Notes: generated from the sequence alone by a model not told the origin. Counted from the first letter of the stretch, positions 15,884-25,074 are shown. The stretch: 64,000 nucleotides of DNA from an uncultured Poribacteria bacterium (GCA_951812525.1 OX638316.1:3156506-3220505); one strand, 5' to 3'. Translations and numbers: made by a program.

Positions 15884-17143
15884 ATGGAAGATCAACAGAT
15901 ATTATCAAACGTCAATACTGCTTCTCAGCCTTCAGCACTAAAAATCACTGACATGCGTATCGTTCGGACCCAAACAGGCGGTCCCGTCCTGAAGTTGGAC
16001 ACAAACCAAGGTATTTACGGTCTCGGCGAGGTCCGCGATGGTGCGAGTCCGACGTATGCCTTGATGCTCAAGAGTCGCATTATCGGTGAAAATCCCTGTA
16101 GTGTTGATAAGATCTTTCGGCAGATTAAACAGTTCGGGCACCATGCCCGGCAAGGCGGTGGTGTTTGTGGGATTGAGATGGCACTGATGGATTTGGCTGG
16201 CAAGGCGTACGGTGTGCCGTGTTACCAACTCGCTGGCGGCAAGTTCCGAGATAAAATCCGATGCTATAGTGATACCCCTTCCCTCAGAGATCCTGAAGAG
16301 ATGGGTAAAGTGCTCCAAGATCGTATGGACAGAGGGTTTACTTTCCTGAAGATGGACATCGGCGTTGGACTGCTGCGTGGTACCCCCGGCACGGTCTCTG
16401 CACCAGCAGGACATTTGGAGACTTCTAACCTAATGCACCCATTTACTGGCATCCGCTTGACCGAAAAGGGCATTTCTATATTGTGCGAATACGTAGAAAC
16501 GGTCCGCAGCATTATCGGTTATGAGATACCGCTCTCGGTCGATCATTTTGGGCATATCGGTATTGAGGACTGTATTCGCATAGCGAGGGCATTAGAGAAA
16601 TACAATCTCGCTTGGTTGGAGGATATGGTGCCGTGGCAATACACTGATCAGTATGTCCGTCTCTCTAATTCCTGTGCGACTCCTATTTGCACAGGTGAGG
16701 ACATCTATTGCAAAGAGGACTTTATGCCGCTGTTTGAGAGTCGAGGGATTGCCATAGCGCACCCCGATATTGCGACATCGGGTGGGATTTTAGAAACAAA
16801 GAAAATCGGTGATCTGGCAGAGGATTATGGTATCGCAATGGCACTCCACATGGCAGGCACACCTGTCGCTGCAATGGCGAGTGTCCACTGTGCCGCAGCG
16901 ACATCGAACTTCTTGGTATTAGAGAACCATTCTGTTGACAATCCGTGGTGGGATGAGATGGTGACAGGCTTGCCAAACCCGATTATCGAAGACGGTTATA
17001 TCAATGTTCCAGATACACCCGGGTTAGGTATTGACCTCAATGAGGAGGTTATCCGCCAGCATCTCCATTCGACGGAGACAGACTACTTCGCGCCCACGAC
17101 AGAGTGGGATTCTGAGCGTTCACACGATAGGCTGTGGAGTTAG
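15884..17143 (+). CDS. Mandelate racemase/muconate lactonizing enzyme family protein
   Basis: This 419-residue member of the enolase superfamily abstracts a proton alpha to a carboxylate, usually on sugar acids. The N-terminal capping domain covers about 20-130. In the barrel, the catalytic lysine lies in FLKMD (Lys156), the magnesium ligands are Asp220 (SVDHFGH), Glu246 (WLEDMVP) and Glu272 (TGEDIY), and the catalytic His322 lies in LHMAGTP. All key residues are present, so it should be active as a dehydratase or racemase of an acid sugar; the substrate cannot be read from sequence. It is fused by adjacency (TAA immediately followed by ATG) to the M14-like gene. Confidence 0.9.
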   Translation: MEDQQILSNVNTASQPSALKITDMRIVRTQTGGPVLKLDTNQGIYGLGEVRDGASPTYALMLKSRIIGENPCSVDKIFRQIKQFGHHARQGGGVCGIEMALMDLAGKAYGVPCYQLAGGKFRDKIRCYSDTPSLRDPEEMGKVLQDRMDRGFTFLKMDIGVGLLRGTPGTVSAPAGHLETSNLMHPFTGIRLTEKGISILCEYVETVRSIIGYEIPLSVDHFGHIGIEDCIRIARALEKYNLAWLEDMVPWQYTDQYVRLSNSCATPICTGEDIYCKEDFMPLFESRGIAIAHPDIATSGGILETKKIGDLAEDYGIAMALHMAGTPVAAMASVHCAAATSNFLVLENHSVDNPWWDEMVTGLPNPIIEDGYINVPDTPGLGIDLNEEVIRQHLHSTETDYFAPTTEWDSERSHDRLWS

Positions 17144-17156
17144 AGTTTTGTAATAA

Positions 17157-17178
17157 GGGCGGATTCTCGTATCCGCCC
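17157..17178. repeat. Variable-arm palindrome
   Basis: GGGCGGAT and ATCCGCCC pair perfectly over 8 bp around TCTCGT, 13 bases after the enolase-superfamily stop. The architecture resembles palindromes at 29875, 35016, 39181 and 49688, although the arm sequence differs. Confidence 0.6.
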
Positions 17179-17226
17179 TACCTCAAATACAGGATCATTT
17201 AGTTTTCCGATAATTTATATCCGGAC

Positions 17227-17275
17227 GCCCGAACTTGTTCGGGACAATGCACGCAACCCGAATAAATTCGGGCAT
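17227..17275. repeat. CCCGAAC-TTG-TTCGGG palindromes
   Basis: GCCCGAACTTGTTCGGG at 17227-17243 and a related CCCGAATAAATTCGGG just after it form two small hairpins. The first 17-mer recurs exactly at 47123-47139 and 47190-47206. The rest of the 17144-17402 gap shows no gene. Confidence 0.75.
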
Positions 17276-17402
17276 CCATCAACAGAAATTCTTCACATAA
17301 GTAAACTTATTTCTTAAAACTAAATGCCGCTACCTCAAACAAGTTGCAGCATCCGATAGATCGTTGAAAATCTGGATGTTACAATAACGCCTAAGATTCC
17401 AT

Positions 17403-18179
17403 CTACCACGTTTTCAGATTCGCCCACATTGTTGAGAGTTTACCATCTATTTCAATAGCGGCAAATTCTTCAACATGGAACAATAAATTCTCCATGAAAA
17501 GTTTTGCCATGTCTTTCGTATTATCATCGTTACCTGCGATATAGTATTTATCAGGTGCAATTGCCATCATCAGGAACTTACCTTTCCCGAATTCCGCTTC
17601 CATAATAACAGGTTGTCCCAAACTTTCCATCAGCACGTCAAAGCCCTTTTGAGAAGCGATGACTTCCCAAACAGTAGGCCAGCCCTGATGTCCCCAACCT
17701 TCAAACGTTTTTTGATCCATACGGTTTGGTTCGTTAAAGAGTTGATGGTCGGCTTGCAGTATTTCAAAAACTGGACTATCGCGGTCACTCCGAACACAAC
17801 TCAATCCAGACGGCAACCAATCCACATTCGCTTCGTTTTGATCAGCTTGGGTCGGTTCCCAGACGATACCACCATTTTCGACGAAATCCTGAATCACTTT
17901 TGCATTCTTGTCGAGATTTTGATGCAATTCAGCATTGTTGGTCAGCATGCTACCAATTAAAAAAATTTTATTTTCTGCTTTAAGGGATAATTTACCACCT
18001 TCAAGTGCCTTTGTCAGATCATCGTACTCAACTTTGAACTCATCCAGTGTCTGACGTAACGCATCGACCTTTGTCCACTCATCAGCAAAATCAATAACAG
18101 CAATTTTAGCAGCTTCTACAACCATTACACTCAGAACGAGATTCAAAATACAGAGCCATGCAAACAAACGGGAATACAT
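17403..18179 (-). CDS. Secreted ThuA/GATase-like protein with C-terminal WG tag
   Basis: This 258-residue exported protein has a signal peptide (cut near VVEAA, residue 23). The body resembles a glutamine-amidotransferase-like or ThuA-like fold: KIAVIDFADEW at the start, a NKIFLIGSML strand, a VIQDFVENGGIVWEP loop and a late GKFLMMAIAPDKYY block. I see no catalytic cysteine in the expected elbow, so it is probably non-enzymatic or divergent. The C-terminus reads IEIDGKLSTMWANLKTW, matching the tag of three other secreted proteins, with Ala in place of Gly after Trp. GGGAG precedes ATG 18179. Confidence 0.7.
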   Translation of the reverse strand: MYSRLFAWLCILNLVLSVMVVEAAKIAVIDFADEWTKVDALRQTLDEFKVEYDDLTKALEGGKLSLKAENKIFLIGSMLTNNAELHQNLDKNAKVIQDFVENGGIVWEPTQADQNEANVDWLPSGLSCVRSDRDSPVFEILQADHQLFNEPNRMDQKTFEGWGHQGWPTVWEVIASQKGFDVLMESLGQPVIMEAEFGKGKFLMMAIAPDKYYIAGNDDNTKDMAKLFMENLLFHVEEFAAIEIDGKLSTMWANLKTW

Positions 18180-18269
18180 AAGTTAATCTCCCTACACGGG
18201 ACACGTGTTTTCATGAACATGATTTGATGAGTTCTGCTAAATTGGTCTCACCAAGCCTGACACCCGACC

Positions 18270-19397
18270 TCACGGAATCACAGCAACATAAATTTGCGAA
18301 TGCCCCGAAACATCCGATGTATACACAACAGCCGTCTCATCAGGACTAAACGATGGATGCGGATGTGTCCACTGCGGTCCATAGACCGTATCCACCTTCA
18401 TCTCCATCCAACTGAGGGCCTTTTCTCTGTCACCTGATTGTTGCGCAGCTGCCCAATCCTCAGCAAGCGCATAACGAGCAGTTTTCCACTGACTTCCACT
18501 CGATGAGCTTTGTGGGTAGCAGATAGGCGTATGCTCGCCTGTCTCCACATCAACGAGTCGTAAACCGATATCGGGGTGAACGGTATCGCATAGTACCTTC
18601 GTTCCATCGCGATTGCTGGCGATGTGCCACGCATTAAAATCGGCGATTGTTTCCATCTGTAGCGTTTCCAAAGACATCCGTCGCAACGCATAAGGCCAAT
18701 GCGTCACAATCAGTTCATCCAGAGCACCGAGGAAGGTCTCGTGGACAAGAAACTCGTTATTGTCGTGTTGATAGAGACTTAGGTTCTCTGAGCCGTCGCG
18801 TCGGATCGTCCACATCCGAGGTGCGGGATCGCCTGAATACGCGATGAGGTCAGGGTGTTTTGGGTGGAACTGCGGATGGATGATCGTCTGATCTGGAGAG
18901 GTATAGATAACCTCACCACCGCTGCCATCGGTGGCGGTCACAGTAATATGCGATTTGTCGTCGCGTTTCATTGCTGTTACGATAAAACGTTCATCCGCAC
19001 TAACACTACATTCACCGAGACTTCCACCAGGAAATTCTGCCAGCACACGTTCTTCCAGCGTCCCAAGATGGATCGCTTTTATAGAGTCTGCTTGCGTGTA
19101 AAAGAGTTCTGTCCCATCTTTGGAAATCACGCCAGAGTAGCCGTGGATGTCGTCGGCATCCGTCAGTTGCACAATATCACCCCTCGGAAATTCCATTTTG
19201 AAAAAATTCGGCTTTCCTGAACGGTAGGAGGTAAAGACCAGATGTTCTTGGTCGGGAGTGAACGAAGATGTTAGAAAGTAGAGATTGTGGTTGATAGAGG
19301 TATCGTTTGTGAGTTGATAGATATGTGCGCCCGTTTGGTCGTCTTGAAATTCACGTAGTTCTGAAGGATGAACGGACGCTTTGGCGTAATTCGTCAT
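18270..19397 (-). CDS. Oligogalacturonate lyase-like beta-propeller protein
   Basis: This 375-residue protein is a WD40/TolB-like seven-bladed propeller resembling oligogalacturonate lyase (PL22), which cleaves pectin-derived oligogalacturonides. Blade motifs include SFTPDQEHLVFTS, GVISKDGTELFYT and SVSADERFIVTAM. HPQFHPKHPDLIAYSGD and RMWTIRRDG correspond to the PL22 active-site region, but the usual histidine-rich CHEGPWH part is SGDPAP here, so activity is uncertain. There is no signal peptide, consistent with cytosolic lyases. AAGGAG precedes ATG 19397. It could instead be a non-catalytic propeller. Confidence 0.75.
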   Translation of the reverse strand: MTNYAKASVHPSELREFQDDQTGAHIYQLTNDTSINHNLYFLTSSFTPDQEHLVFTSYRSGKPNFFKMEFPRGDIVQLTDADDIHGYSGVISKDGTELFYTQADSIKAIHLGTLEERVLAEFPGGSLGECSVSADERFIVTAMKRDDKSHITVTATDGSGGEVIYTSPDQTIIHPQFHPKHPDLIAYSGDPAPRMWTIRRDGSENLSLYQHDNNEFLVHETFLGALDELIVTHWPYALRRMSLETLQMETIADFNAWHIASNRDGTKVLCDTVHPDIGLRLVDVETGEHTPICYPQSSSSGSQWKTARYALAEDWAAAQQSGDREKALSWMEMKVDTVYGPQWTHPHPSFSPDETAVVYTSDVSGHSQIYVAVIP

Positions 19398-19429
19398 AGA
19401 GTGCTCCTTGTGAATCTATTTATGAGAAA

Positions 19430-19460
19430 AGTAGTAGGTATACTCCGTTATGCCGTAACT
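19430..19460. repeat. Short palindromic intergenic repeat, copy 2
   Basis: This is the same 31-base element as at 14036 and 37142, here reading TAGTAGGTATACTCCGTTAT and then GCCGTAACT. The arm changes GGTATA and TATGCC keep pairing possible with one G.T. Confidence 0.75.
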
Positions 19461-19465
19461 ATAGT

Positions 19466-20299
19466 CTATGGATTAAATAAATAGTCCAGCAGCAGCTTGC
19501 CTTCACGGAAATCAGGAATGATAATATCGGCACCAGCACGGATAAGGCGTTCCCGTTTATCGGCGTTCATGTTGTACATATTATCTTCTACAGATGCGAC
19601 ACCGACAGCGATTGCTCCCACTTCTTTGGCGTTTTCTATTTCCACGTACCCGTCCCCGATGATGAGCAATTCGCTTCCACTCAGTTGGAAATCTGCGATG
19701 ATCTTCTGGATAACTATCGCCTTAGAAAACTTCTTATATTCCCGCAACGCCCCGAAAATCCCGCCATCAAAATGCTCAGCAACACCGAGGAGTTCCGCCT
19801 CGTTTTTGACGAATTCGACATCCGTTCCGCTGGCAAGATAGCAGCTTATCTCCATCTTACGTAGGCTTTGGAGAAACTCAAGCGACATCGGCACACGAAG
19901 CGGATCAGCAGGCAATGTCCCTGCAGCAAGTCCAGCAATCCGTTCCTCAACGACGGGCAGTAATCGACGGTTGTATTCATCTTTATAAGCGAGTGGTGCT
20001 TTCGGTGTTCCACCGCGTTTTTCGATCTCTTCACTCAGCTGGATCATCTGATAGATAGTCTGTTTGCCGGTCAATTTATCGACAAAATCAACAACGAGTG
20101 ATTCAAGTGCTTCCTGTGTTTCGGTGGTGTTCGTTTCGGTTTGGAGACATTCAACCATCATCGGGACCATCACATTCTGCCAACCGTCTCGGATGAGAGA
20201 GATTGTGCCGTCAAAATCGAAGACAACATGACGGATGTTTCCTGTTTGAATCTTACGATGGATCTCAATTGCGGTGTTGTCCAAAGAAATATTTTGCAT
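19466..20299 (-). CDS. HAD family hydrolase
   Basis: This 277-residue cytosolic protein belongs to the haloacid dehalogenase superfamily, close to phosphoglycolate-phosphatase-like members. Motif I is VVFDFDGTIS (about 26-35, nucleophile and acid Asp), motif II lies near CYLASGTDVEF, the motif III lysine is near KKFSKAIVI, and motif IV is ELLIIGDGYVEI. A helical cap lies between motifs I and II. All four catalytic motifs are present, so it is probably an active phosphatase; the substrate is unknown. AGGATA precedes ATG 20299. It stands between other minus-strand genes with no obvious partner. Confidence 0.88.
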   Translation of the reverse strand: MQNISLDNTAIEIHRKIQTGNIRHVVFDFDGTISLIRDGWQNVMVPMMVECLQTETNTTETQEALESLVVDFVDKLTGKQTIYQMIQLSEEIEKRGGTPKAPLAYKDEYNRRLLPVVEERIAGLAAGTLPADPLRVPMSLEFLQSLRKMEISCYLASGTDVEFVKNEAELLGVAEHFDGGIFGALREYKKFSKAIVIQKIIADFQLSGSELLIIGDGYVEIENAKEVGAIAVGVASVEDNMYNMNADKRERLIRAGADIIIPDFREGKLLLDYLFNP

Positions 20300-20423
20300 A
20301 GTTATCCTGAATTGGCTATTGGTTTTCAGAGACTGAGTTATCTAAATCTTCTAGCTTCAGTGGAAGGCATGTCTTAAAAACTGACCGCTGACTGCTAACC
20401 GCCGACAGCCATTAAAAAATCTA

Positions 20424-20453
20424 TTGCTCTCTGCGCTTTCCTGATAGTATAAT
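20424..20453 (+). promoter_or_regulatory. Putative sigma-70 promoter for the DUF58/ABC pair
   Basis: TTGCTC (20424-20429) and a perfect TATAAT (20448-20453) are separated by 18 bases, about 50 bases before ATG 20504. Confidence 0.6.
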
Positions 20454-20503
20454 AACGTTGAGAGAGTTAAGCAAGCACTTTATGATTAGGCGAAACAGAA
20501 CTG

Positions 20504-21379
20504 ATGAATGAAAAAGAGATTCTCAAAAAAATTCAACGTATCGAAATATTTACCGACCGTTTGGTCAACACTGTCTTTGCTGGCGAATATGAAAGCGTCT
20601 TCAAAGGGCAGGGGATTACCTTCGACGAGGTCCGCGAATATCAAGTAGGCGATGAAATCCGTACGATCGATTGGAACGTCACCGCTCGCATGGGACAAGC
20701 CTACATCAAAAAATACGTGGAAGAACGCGAGCTTGTCATGATGTTGGTTGTGGATATGAGTGCCTCGACCAGTTTTGGAAGTATTGCTGAGACGAAAGCG
20801 GAGATTGCTGCCGAAATTGCCGCACTCCTTGCCTTTTCTGCCATCAAAAATAACGACAAAGTCGGACTTATCTGCTTCACTGACACCGTTGAGCACTTCG
20901 TCACACCTAGGAAGGGAAGAAGACACGTCTTACGCGTCGTTCGGGATATTCTACATTTTCAACCGAAGCAGTCCGGCACGAACATTGAAACAGCATTGTC
21001 ATTCGCTGATCGCGTGCTAAAACCACACAGTGTTGTATTTCTCATCTCGGATTTCAAGGATACAGGGTATGAGAAACAATTACGCTTGAGCAGTAAGCAA
21101 CATTCGCTCATTGCTATAACCTTACAGGATAGGCGCGAGGTGGAATTGCCGGATGTTGGACTCATAGAGCTGGCGGATGCCGAAAGTGGAGAGATGATAG
21201 TTCTTGATACCCGTTCGGAGGAAGCACGGCAACTGTATAGAGAACATAATCAGCGCGCCGACGCCGAACGTAGACAGATTTTCCGATCAAATCAGATCGA
21301 TTCTATTCACATTAGAACGGATGAGCCGTATGTAAAACCACTTATCCGTTTCTTCCGGCAACGTGCTTCCCGAGGTTGA
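20504..21379 (+). CDS. DUF58 domain protein
   Basis: This 291-residue protein belongs to the DUF58 family (vWA-like), usually encoded beside a MoxR-type AAA+ ATPase. Family hallmarks are VFKGQGITFDEVREYQVGDEIRTIDWNVTAR (residues about 27-57), then the MIDAS-like DMSASTSFGS and SDFKDTGYEKQL. There is no membrane segment, so this is the short soluble form. No MoxR partner or BatA-like gene is next to it here; instead an ABC ATPase follows after 12 bases, which is unusual. It probably acts as an assembly or chaperone factor with its ATPase encoded elsewhere. Confidence 0.92.
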   Translation: MNEKEILKKIQRIEIFTDRLVNTVFAGEYESVFKGQGITFDEVREYQVGDEIRTIDWNVTARMGQAYIKKYVEERELVMMLVVDMSASTSFGSIAETKAEIAAEIAALLAFSAIKNNDKVGLICFTDTVEHFVTPRKGRRHVLRVVRDILHFQPKQSGTNIETALSFADRVLKPHSVVFLISDFKDTGYEKQLRLSSKQHSLIAITLQDRREVELPDVGLIELADAESGEMIVLDTRSEEARQLYREHNQRADAERRQIFRSNQIDSIHIRTDEPYVKPLIRFFRQRASRG

Positions 21380-21391
21380 ATCCATGAGCCT

Positions 21392-22144
21392 ATGAATAGA
21401 TTAGAGGTTCGGAATCTAACGCAGACCTTTGTTCAGGAAGGTGCTCAATTGCAGGTGCTGGAGGGTTTAAACTTCTCCGTCGATGAGGGACAGTTCGTCG
21501 CCTTATTGGGTCCTTCCGGTTGTGGCAAAAGCACGCTCTTTAATATCATCTCTGGGCTTCTGGTGCCAGACACCGGAGAAATTTATCTCAATAGCAGGCG
21601 CATATATGGCAACACTGGCGACTTCGCCTATATGCAACAGAAAGATCTCCTGTTACCGTGGCGAACTGTACTCAAGAATGTTCTCATCGGTCCAGAAATT
21701 CACAACGAACCACTTGACTTCGCAAAGGCGGAGGCAGAAAAGCGTTTGGCGCAGCTCGGATTAGGCGGGTTTGAGAATAGCTATCCCATGCAGCTCTCAG
21801 GAGGGATGCGCCAGCGCGTCGCACTCGTCCGAACGCTCCTGTTTCGGAAGGAAATTCTGCTTTTAGATGAACCGTTCGGGGCATTAGATGCGATGACACG
21901 CACCGTCATGCAATCTATCCTGCTCGACATCTGGGCAGAAGATAAGCAGACCGTTCTGCTCATCACCCACGATGTTGAGGAAGCGTTACTACTCGCAGAT
22001 AAGATTTATCTACTGACAGCCCGACCCGCAACACTCAAAGCAGAGATCCCTGTCTCTTTGCCACGACCGCGGAACATCACGGATGCTTCTCTAATTCGTA
22101 TGAAAAGTGAACTCTTAGCATTGTTACAGGTCGAAACCCTGTAG
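21392..22144 (+). CDS. ABC transporter ATP-binding protein (NitT/TauT type)
   Basis: This 250-residue nucleotide-binding subunit resembles SsuB/TauB, which energise uptake of sulfonates, nitrate or other small anions. It has Walker A GPSGCGKST (40-48), a Q-loop near YMQQKDLLLPWRT, the signature LSGGMRQR, Walker B ILLLDEPFGALD and the H-loop LLITHDVEEAL. All ATPase motifs are intact. No permease or substrate-binding gene lies adjacent: upstream is DUF58 and downstream a convergent gene. The transporter partners must be elsewhere, or it serves a different complex. Confidence 0.93.
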   Translation: MNRLEVRNLTQTFVQEGAQLQVLEGLNFSVDEGQFVALLGPSGCGKSTLFNIISGLLVPDTGEIYLNSRRIYGNTGDFAYMQQKDLLLPWRTVLKNVLIGPEIHNEPLDFAKAEAEKRLAQLGLGGFENSYPMQLSGGMRQRVALVRTLLFRKEILLLDEPFGALDAMTRTVMQSILLDIWAEDKQTVLLITHDVEEALLLADKIYLLTARPATLKAEIPVSLPRPRNITDASLIRMKSELLALLQVETL

Positions 22145-22181
22145 GATGGATTTCTAATCCCGACCCTCTGACTCTTCTCAC

Positions 22182-23072
22182 CTATTCCTTATCCGAATCC
22201 TTCGTCAAGGTCCGCCAAAATGAACGCGCAGGACGATTCATGTTGTCAAGCATCTCGTAATTCTCGTTCTTACAAAATTCATAAAGTGCTTCGGTCAACG
22301 GAATTTCAAATCCAGAAGCTTCTGCCGCTGCGAGAAAATAGGGTAGTTCAGGATACTTAACGACGAGATTTCCGCCTTCTCCGTCGATGATGCGTCTGGC
22401 AATCCTATCAAACTGACCACGCCACCCATCACCCATACCGACCGCTTCTCGGATTGCCACTGGGTCTACGCCCGCGCATACTCCGAATGCCATTGCCTCC
22501 ATGAATGCTGCGTCGCCGAGCCCCATAGCCAGTTGATTCACACCCTTGACAATCTGACCGGAGCCGCTCGGACCGCAATGAACCACATATTTCGGTTCCC
22601 CGATGACTTCTAAAATCGGACGGCACTTTTCAACGACCTTCGCATCGCCGCCGACAAAAATACGAAGCGTTCCTGTTTCGGACCCCTGAGGTCCACCGCT
22701 CACGGGTGCGTCTATCAGTGTAGCCCCTTTTTCGGTGAGTGCTACTCCTATGTCTCGCGTCTCCTCTACCTTGGTCGTACCTAAATCAATAAAGACCTGA
22801 CCATCGCCGGCATTGGGTATTAGGTATTCTTCTGCGACACTGCAAAAAATATCGGAGGACCGCAAACTGGTCATGATGACATCACTATTTCTGATGGTTT
22901 CAGTAGTATCTGCTCCTACCGTTGCCCCAATCGCAGCGAGTGCCTCACATTTTGCGGAATCAATATCATATCCAATGAGCGGATACCCAGCGTTATGTAG
23001 ATTCTTCGCCATCCTTCCGCCCATATTTCCGAGTCCAATAAAACCGATTGTGGGAAGTTGTTGAGATTTCAT
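22182..23072 (-). CDS. NAD(P)-dependent beta-hydroxyacid dehydrogenase
   Basis: This 296-residue oxidoreductase belongs to the 3-hydroxyisobutyrate dehydrogenase/tartronate semialdehyde reductase family. The N-terminal Rossmann motif is IGFIGLGNMGGRMAKNL (about 9-25). The substrate-binding DAPVSGGPQGSETGTL (about 121-136) and the catalytic-lysine segment SGQIVKGVNQLAMG are clear. It reversibly oxidises a small beta-hydroxyacid using NAD(P); which one is not evident. It is on the same strand as the GH32 gene, 40 bases downstream of it, so the two may be co-transcribed. Confidence 0.92.
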   Translation of the reverse strand: MKSQQLPTIGFIGLGNMGGRMAKNLHNAGYPLIGYDIDSAKCEALAAIGATVGADTTETIRNSDVIMTSLRSSDIFCSVAEEYLIPNAGDGQVFIDLGTTKVEETRDIGVALTEKGATLIDAPVSGGPQGSETGTLRIFVGGDAKVVEKCRPILEVIGEPKYVVHCGPSGSGQIVKGVNQLAMGLGDAAFMEAMAFGVCAGVDPVAIREAVGMGDGWRGQFDRIARRIIDGEGGNLVVKYPELPYFLAAAEASGFEIPLTEALYEFCKNENYEMLDNMNRPARSFWRTLTKDSDKE

Positions 23073-23112
23073 AATGTTCCTGTGATTTAGTTTTTGAGGG
23101 TTGTTGACGCAA

Positions 23113-24627
23113 TCACGCCACAGTTGGTGTCATTGTCCACGCGTCCAAACTGTTTAAAATTGCCTCACCACCACTGGCAAGAATTGAGACACCGAGGCTA
23201 TCCGCTCGCGTCGGGTAGATGCGCTGCGTTAGACACAATCTGCTGTTGACAAAAACTTCCACTACAGATTTATCTAAGAAGATGTGCAATTTCAGAGATT
23301 CCCCTTCAACCAGTTTAAAGGGAGCTTCCTGCGAATTTGTGTAGCGGTCTCCACCGTCTTCGTCCTGTGGTGTCAGGCGCGTGTATTTTACTTCGTCGTC
23401 TGAAGTTGATTTCGTGAGATCGATTTTGAGTATCTCGGTGGTCGGCGAATAGACAATAGCAGTCTCCTCTTCGCCATCCGGGGACCGGCGAATCTTCACA
23501 TCGACTGCTGTCGCACCCTTTGGATCAATTTCCACCTTTAGTTCGAGACAGTCGCCGTGCACCCCTTCAATATTGCGTTCTATATCAGCCTTGAGTTGGG
23601 TTGTTTCTTGGTGGTGATGCTTGGTCCGAAGTTTTTCGAGTTCTGGAACGGGTTCGATACGGAGACTCCCATCTTCATTCAACGATAGCAATCGCGGCAG
23701 TGTCATTACAGATGCCCAACCGTATTGCTCCCACGGACGGGCTTCGCGAATCCAACCGAAGAAGATACGCCGTCCCTTGTCGTCGAGGAGCGATTCGGGT
23801 CCAGAGAGTTGTCCACCTTGCCAGTTCATACGTCCGTGTGTTTCTGGATAGAACTGCTCATCTTCATAACGCCCAAGATAATAGTGCGCCATACCATACG
23901 GGCGGTGTCCGTGCATCAGAAGCATATATTTATCGCCGAGTGGGAAGAAATCTGGACATGCGCAATCTTCGACCTCATCCGTCCAGCGGCGTGAGGATTT
24001 GTAGAATGGTCCGCGATATTCCCAGTGAATGCAATCGTTTGAACGGAAAAGACTGGTGGCATCGCCTTCATATCCCGGTCGGCTGTTTTTGTTGCCTATG
24101 AGAGCGTAGTAGGTGCCGTTTTCGTACCAAGCGCACGGATCAAAAACGATATATTCTTGCGGTTCGTCTGGCATTGGAATGACCGGATTTGCAGGCGAAG
24201 GTGTCCAGTGAATCAAATCATCATCGTCGCTGGTTGCAATACAGGTGCCTTGATTCGGCACGTGGTAGATCATGGTCGGAATCGGTGCATTTTCAATCGC
24301 ATCGCCGCTGTATATCCCGCGCGGCATTGACCCATCGGTAGCAGGTTTTATCGCAGGTGGATGGTGTATCCAATGCACCAAGTCGCAGCTGGAAGAGTGG
24401 TCGAGGACTGGCAGCCATTCGCCTCCGTTTGGGTTTGGCATACGTCCAAGGTAGAAAACGTGGTGCCGTCCATTCCAAAAAATGGTACAGTTTGCGTCAT
24501 TAAAAAACCCATCAGGTGGAAGTAAATGATAGCGTGGACGGTGCGGGTCCGCCGAGAGATATTCTCGCAGTTCACGAGCATTGCCGATGTATTCGTGGAG
24601 TTTTTCTATTGTTATTCCTGAATCCAT
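23113..24627 (-). CDS. Glycoside hydrolase family 32 protein
   Basis: This 504-residue protein belongs to GH32 (invertase, levanase, inulinase), which hydrolyses fructosides. The five-bladed propeller motifs are visible: DGFFNDANCTIFWNG with nucleophile Asp44, where the canonical form is WMNDPNG; VFDPCAWYENG for the RDP transition-state stabiliser, whose Arg is replaced by Phe; and EDCACPDFFP for the EC acid/base. A C-terminal beta-sandwich carries LHIFLDKSVVEVFVNSR. There is no signal peptide, so it may act on imported sugar. Divergence in the NDPN and RDP motifs suggests an unusual substrate. The ribosome site before ATG 24627 is weak. Confidence 0.85.
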   Translation of the reverse strand: MDSGITIEKLHEYIGNARELREYLSADPHRPRYHLLPPDGFFNDANCTIFWNGRHHVFYLGRMPNPNGGEWLPVLDHSSSCDLVHWIHHPPAIKPATDGSMPRGIYSGDAIENAPIPTMIYHVPNQGTCIATSDDDDLIHWTPSPANPVIPMPDEPQEYIVFDPCAWYENGTYYALIGNKNSRPGYEGDATSLFRSNDCIHWEYRGPFYKSSRRWTDEVEDCACPDFFPLGDKYMLLMHGHRPYGMAHYYLGRYEDEQFYPETHGRMNWQGGQLSGPESLLDDKGRRIFFGWIREARPWEQYGWASVMTLPRLLSLNEDGSLRIEPVPELEKLRTKHHHQETTQLKADIERNIEGVHGDCLELKVEIDPKGATAVDVKIRRSPDGEEETAIVYSPTTEILKIDLTKSTSDDEVKYTRLTPQDEDGGDRYTNSQEAPFKLVEGESLKLHIFLDKSVVEVFVNSRLCLTQRIYPTRADSLGVSILASGGEAILNSLDAWTMTPTVA

Positions 24628-24742
24628 TTGCTATAAAATCCTCTCATACTCTTTGTTGTTGCTCTGTTTTATAGTTCCAGAGTATAGCATGTTAGGAAAG
24701 AGGCATCAAGAGAAATCAGGAACCCAAGATCATTGGTTCTTC

Positions 24743-24846
24743 TGTAGGAGGGAACTCCGATTCCCGACTATATTTTCTAAGAATATCTTTATCACCCACC
24801 AAAACATCCATCCGTTCATGGCAATGGAACTCCGATTCCCGACTAT
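24743..24846. repeat. Direct repeat GGAACTCCGATTCCCGACTAT
   Basis: The 21-mer named in the call, of which GGAACTCCGATTCCCGACTA is the first 20 bases, occurs at 24751-24771 and again at 24826-24846. The first copy is led by TGTAGGAG, which recurs before a related GGGACCTCCCC at 49735-49752. No gene is seen in 24628-25181 beyond these repeats and the promoter. Confidence 0.7.
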
Positions 24847-24897
24847 TTTTTGTAAAAGTATCTCCGGATAGTGACTGTTGCTCTCCAACAGCCAACA

Positions 24898-24992
24898 AAT
24901 CCTGAAAATCTTCTAATCCTGCAAATCCTGATTCAGACAAAAATATCCCAATCCGCGCAATCTGCGTAATCCGTGTAATCCGCGATTCAGAC
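24898..24992. repeat. Two arrays of AATCCNNNN nonamers ending in TTCAGAC
   Basis: At 24898-24938 and 24950-24992, four loosely conserved 8-9-base units (such as AATCCGCGC, AATCTGCGT, AATCCGTGT, AATCCGCGA) end in GATTCAGAC. A third array lies at 40791-40840. A reading frame over it on the minus strand is a repeat artefact. Confidence 0.7.
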
Positions 24993-25074
24993 AATTTTAT
25001 CCACTAAACCAACTCCTAACCGCTGATGACTGCTTACTATAAACTAAATGACCCTAGTGTAAAACAGGTTAATA

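Noticed and set aside
24716-24994. 92-residue minus-strand frame (MSESRITRITQIARIGIF)
   Set aside because: It lies across the AATCC nonamer arrays; the repeating ITQI/LEDFQDL pattern is the repeat translated, not a protein.
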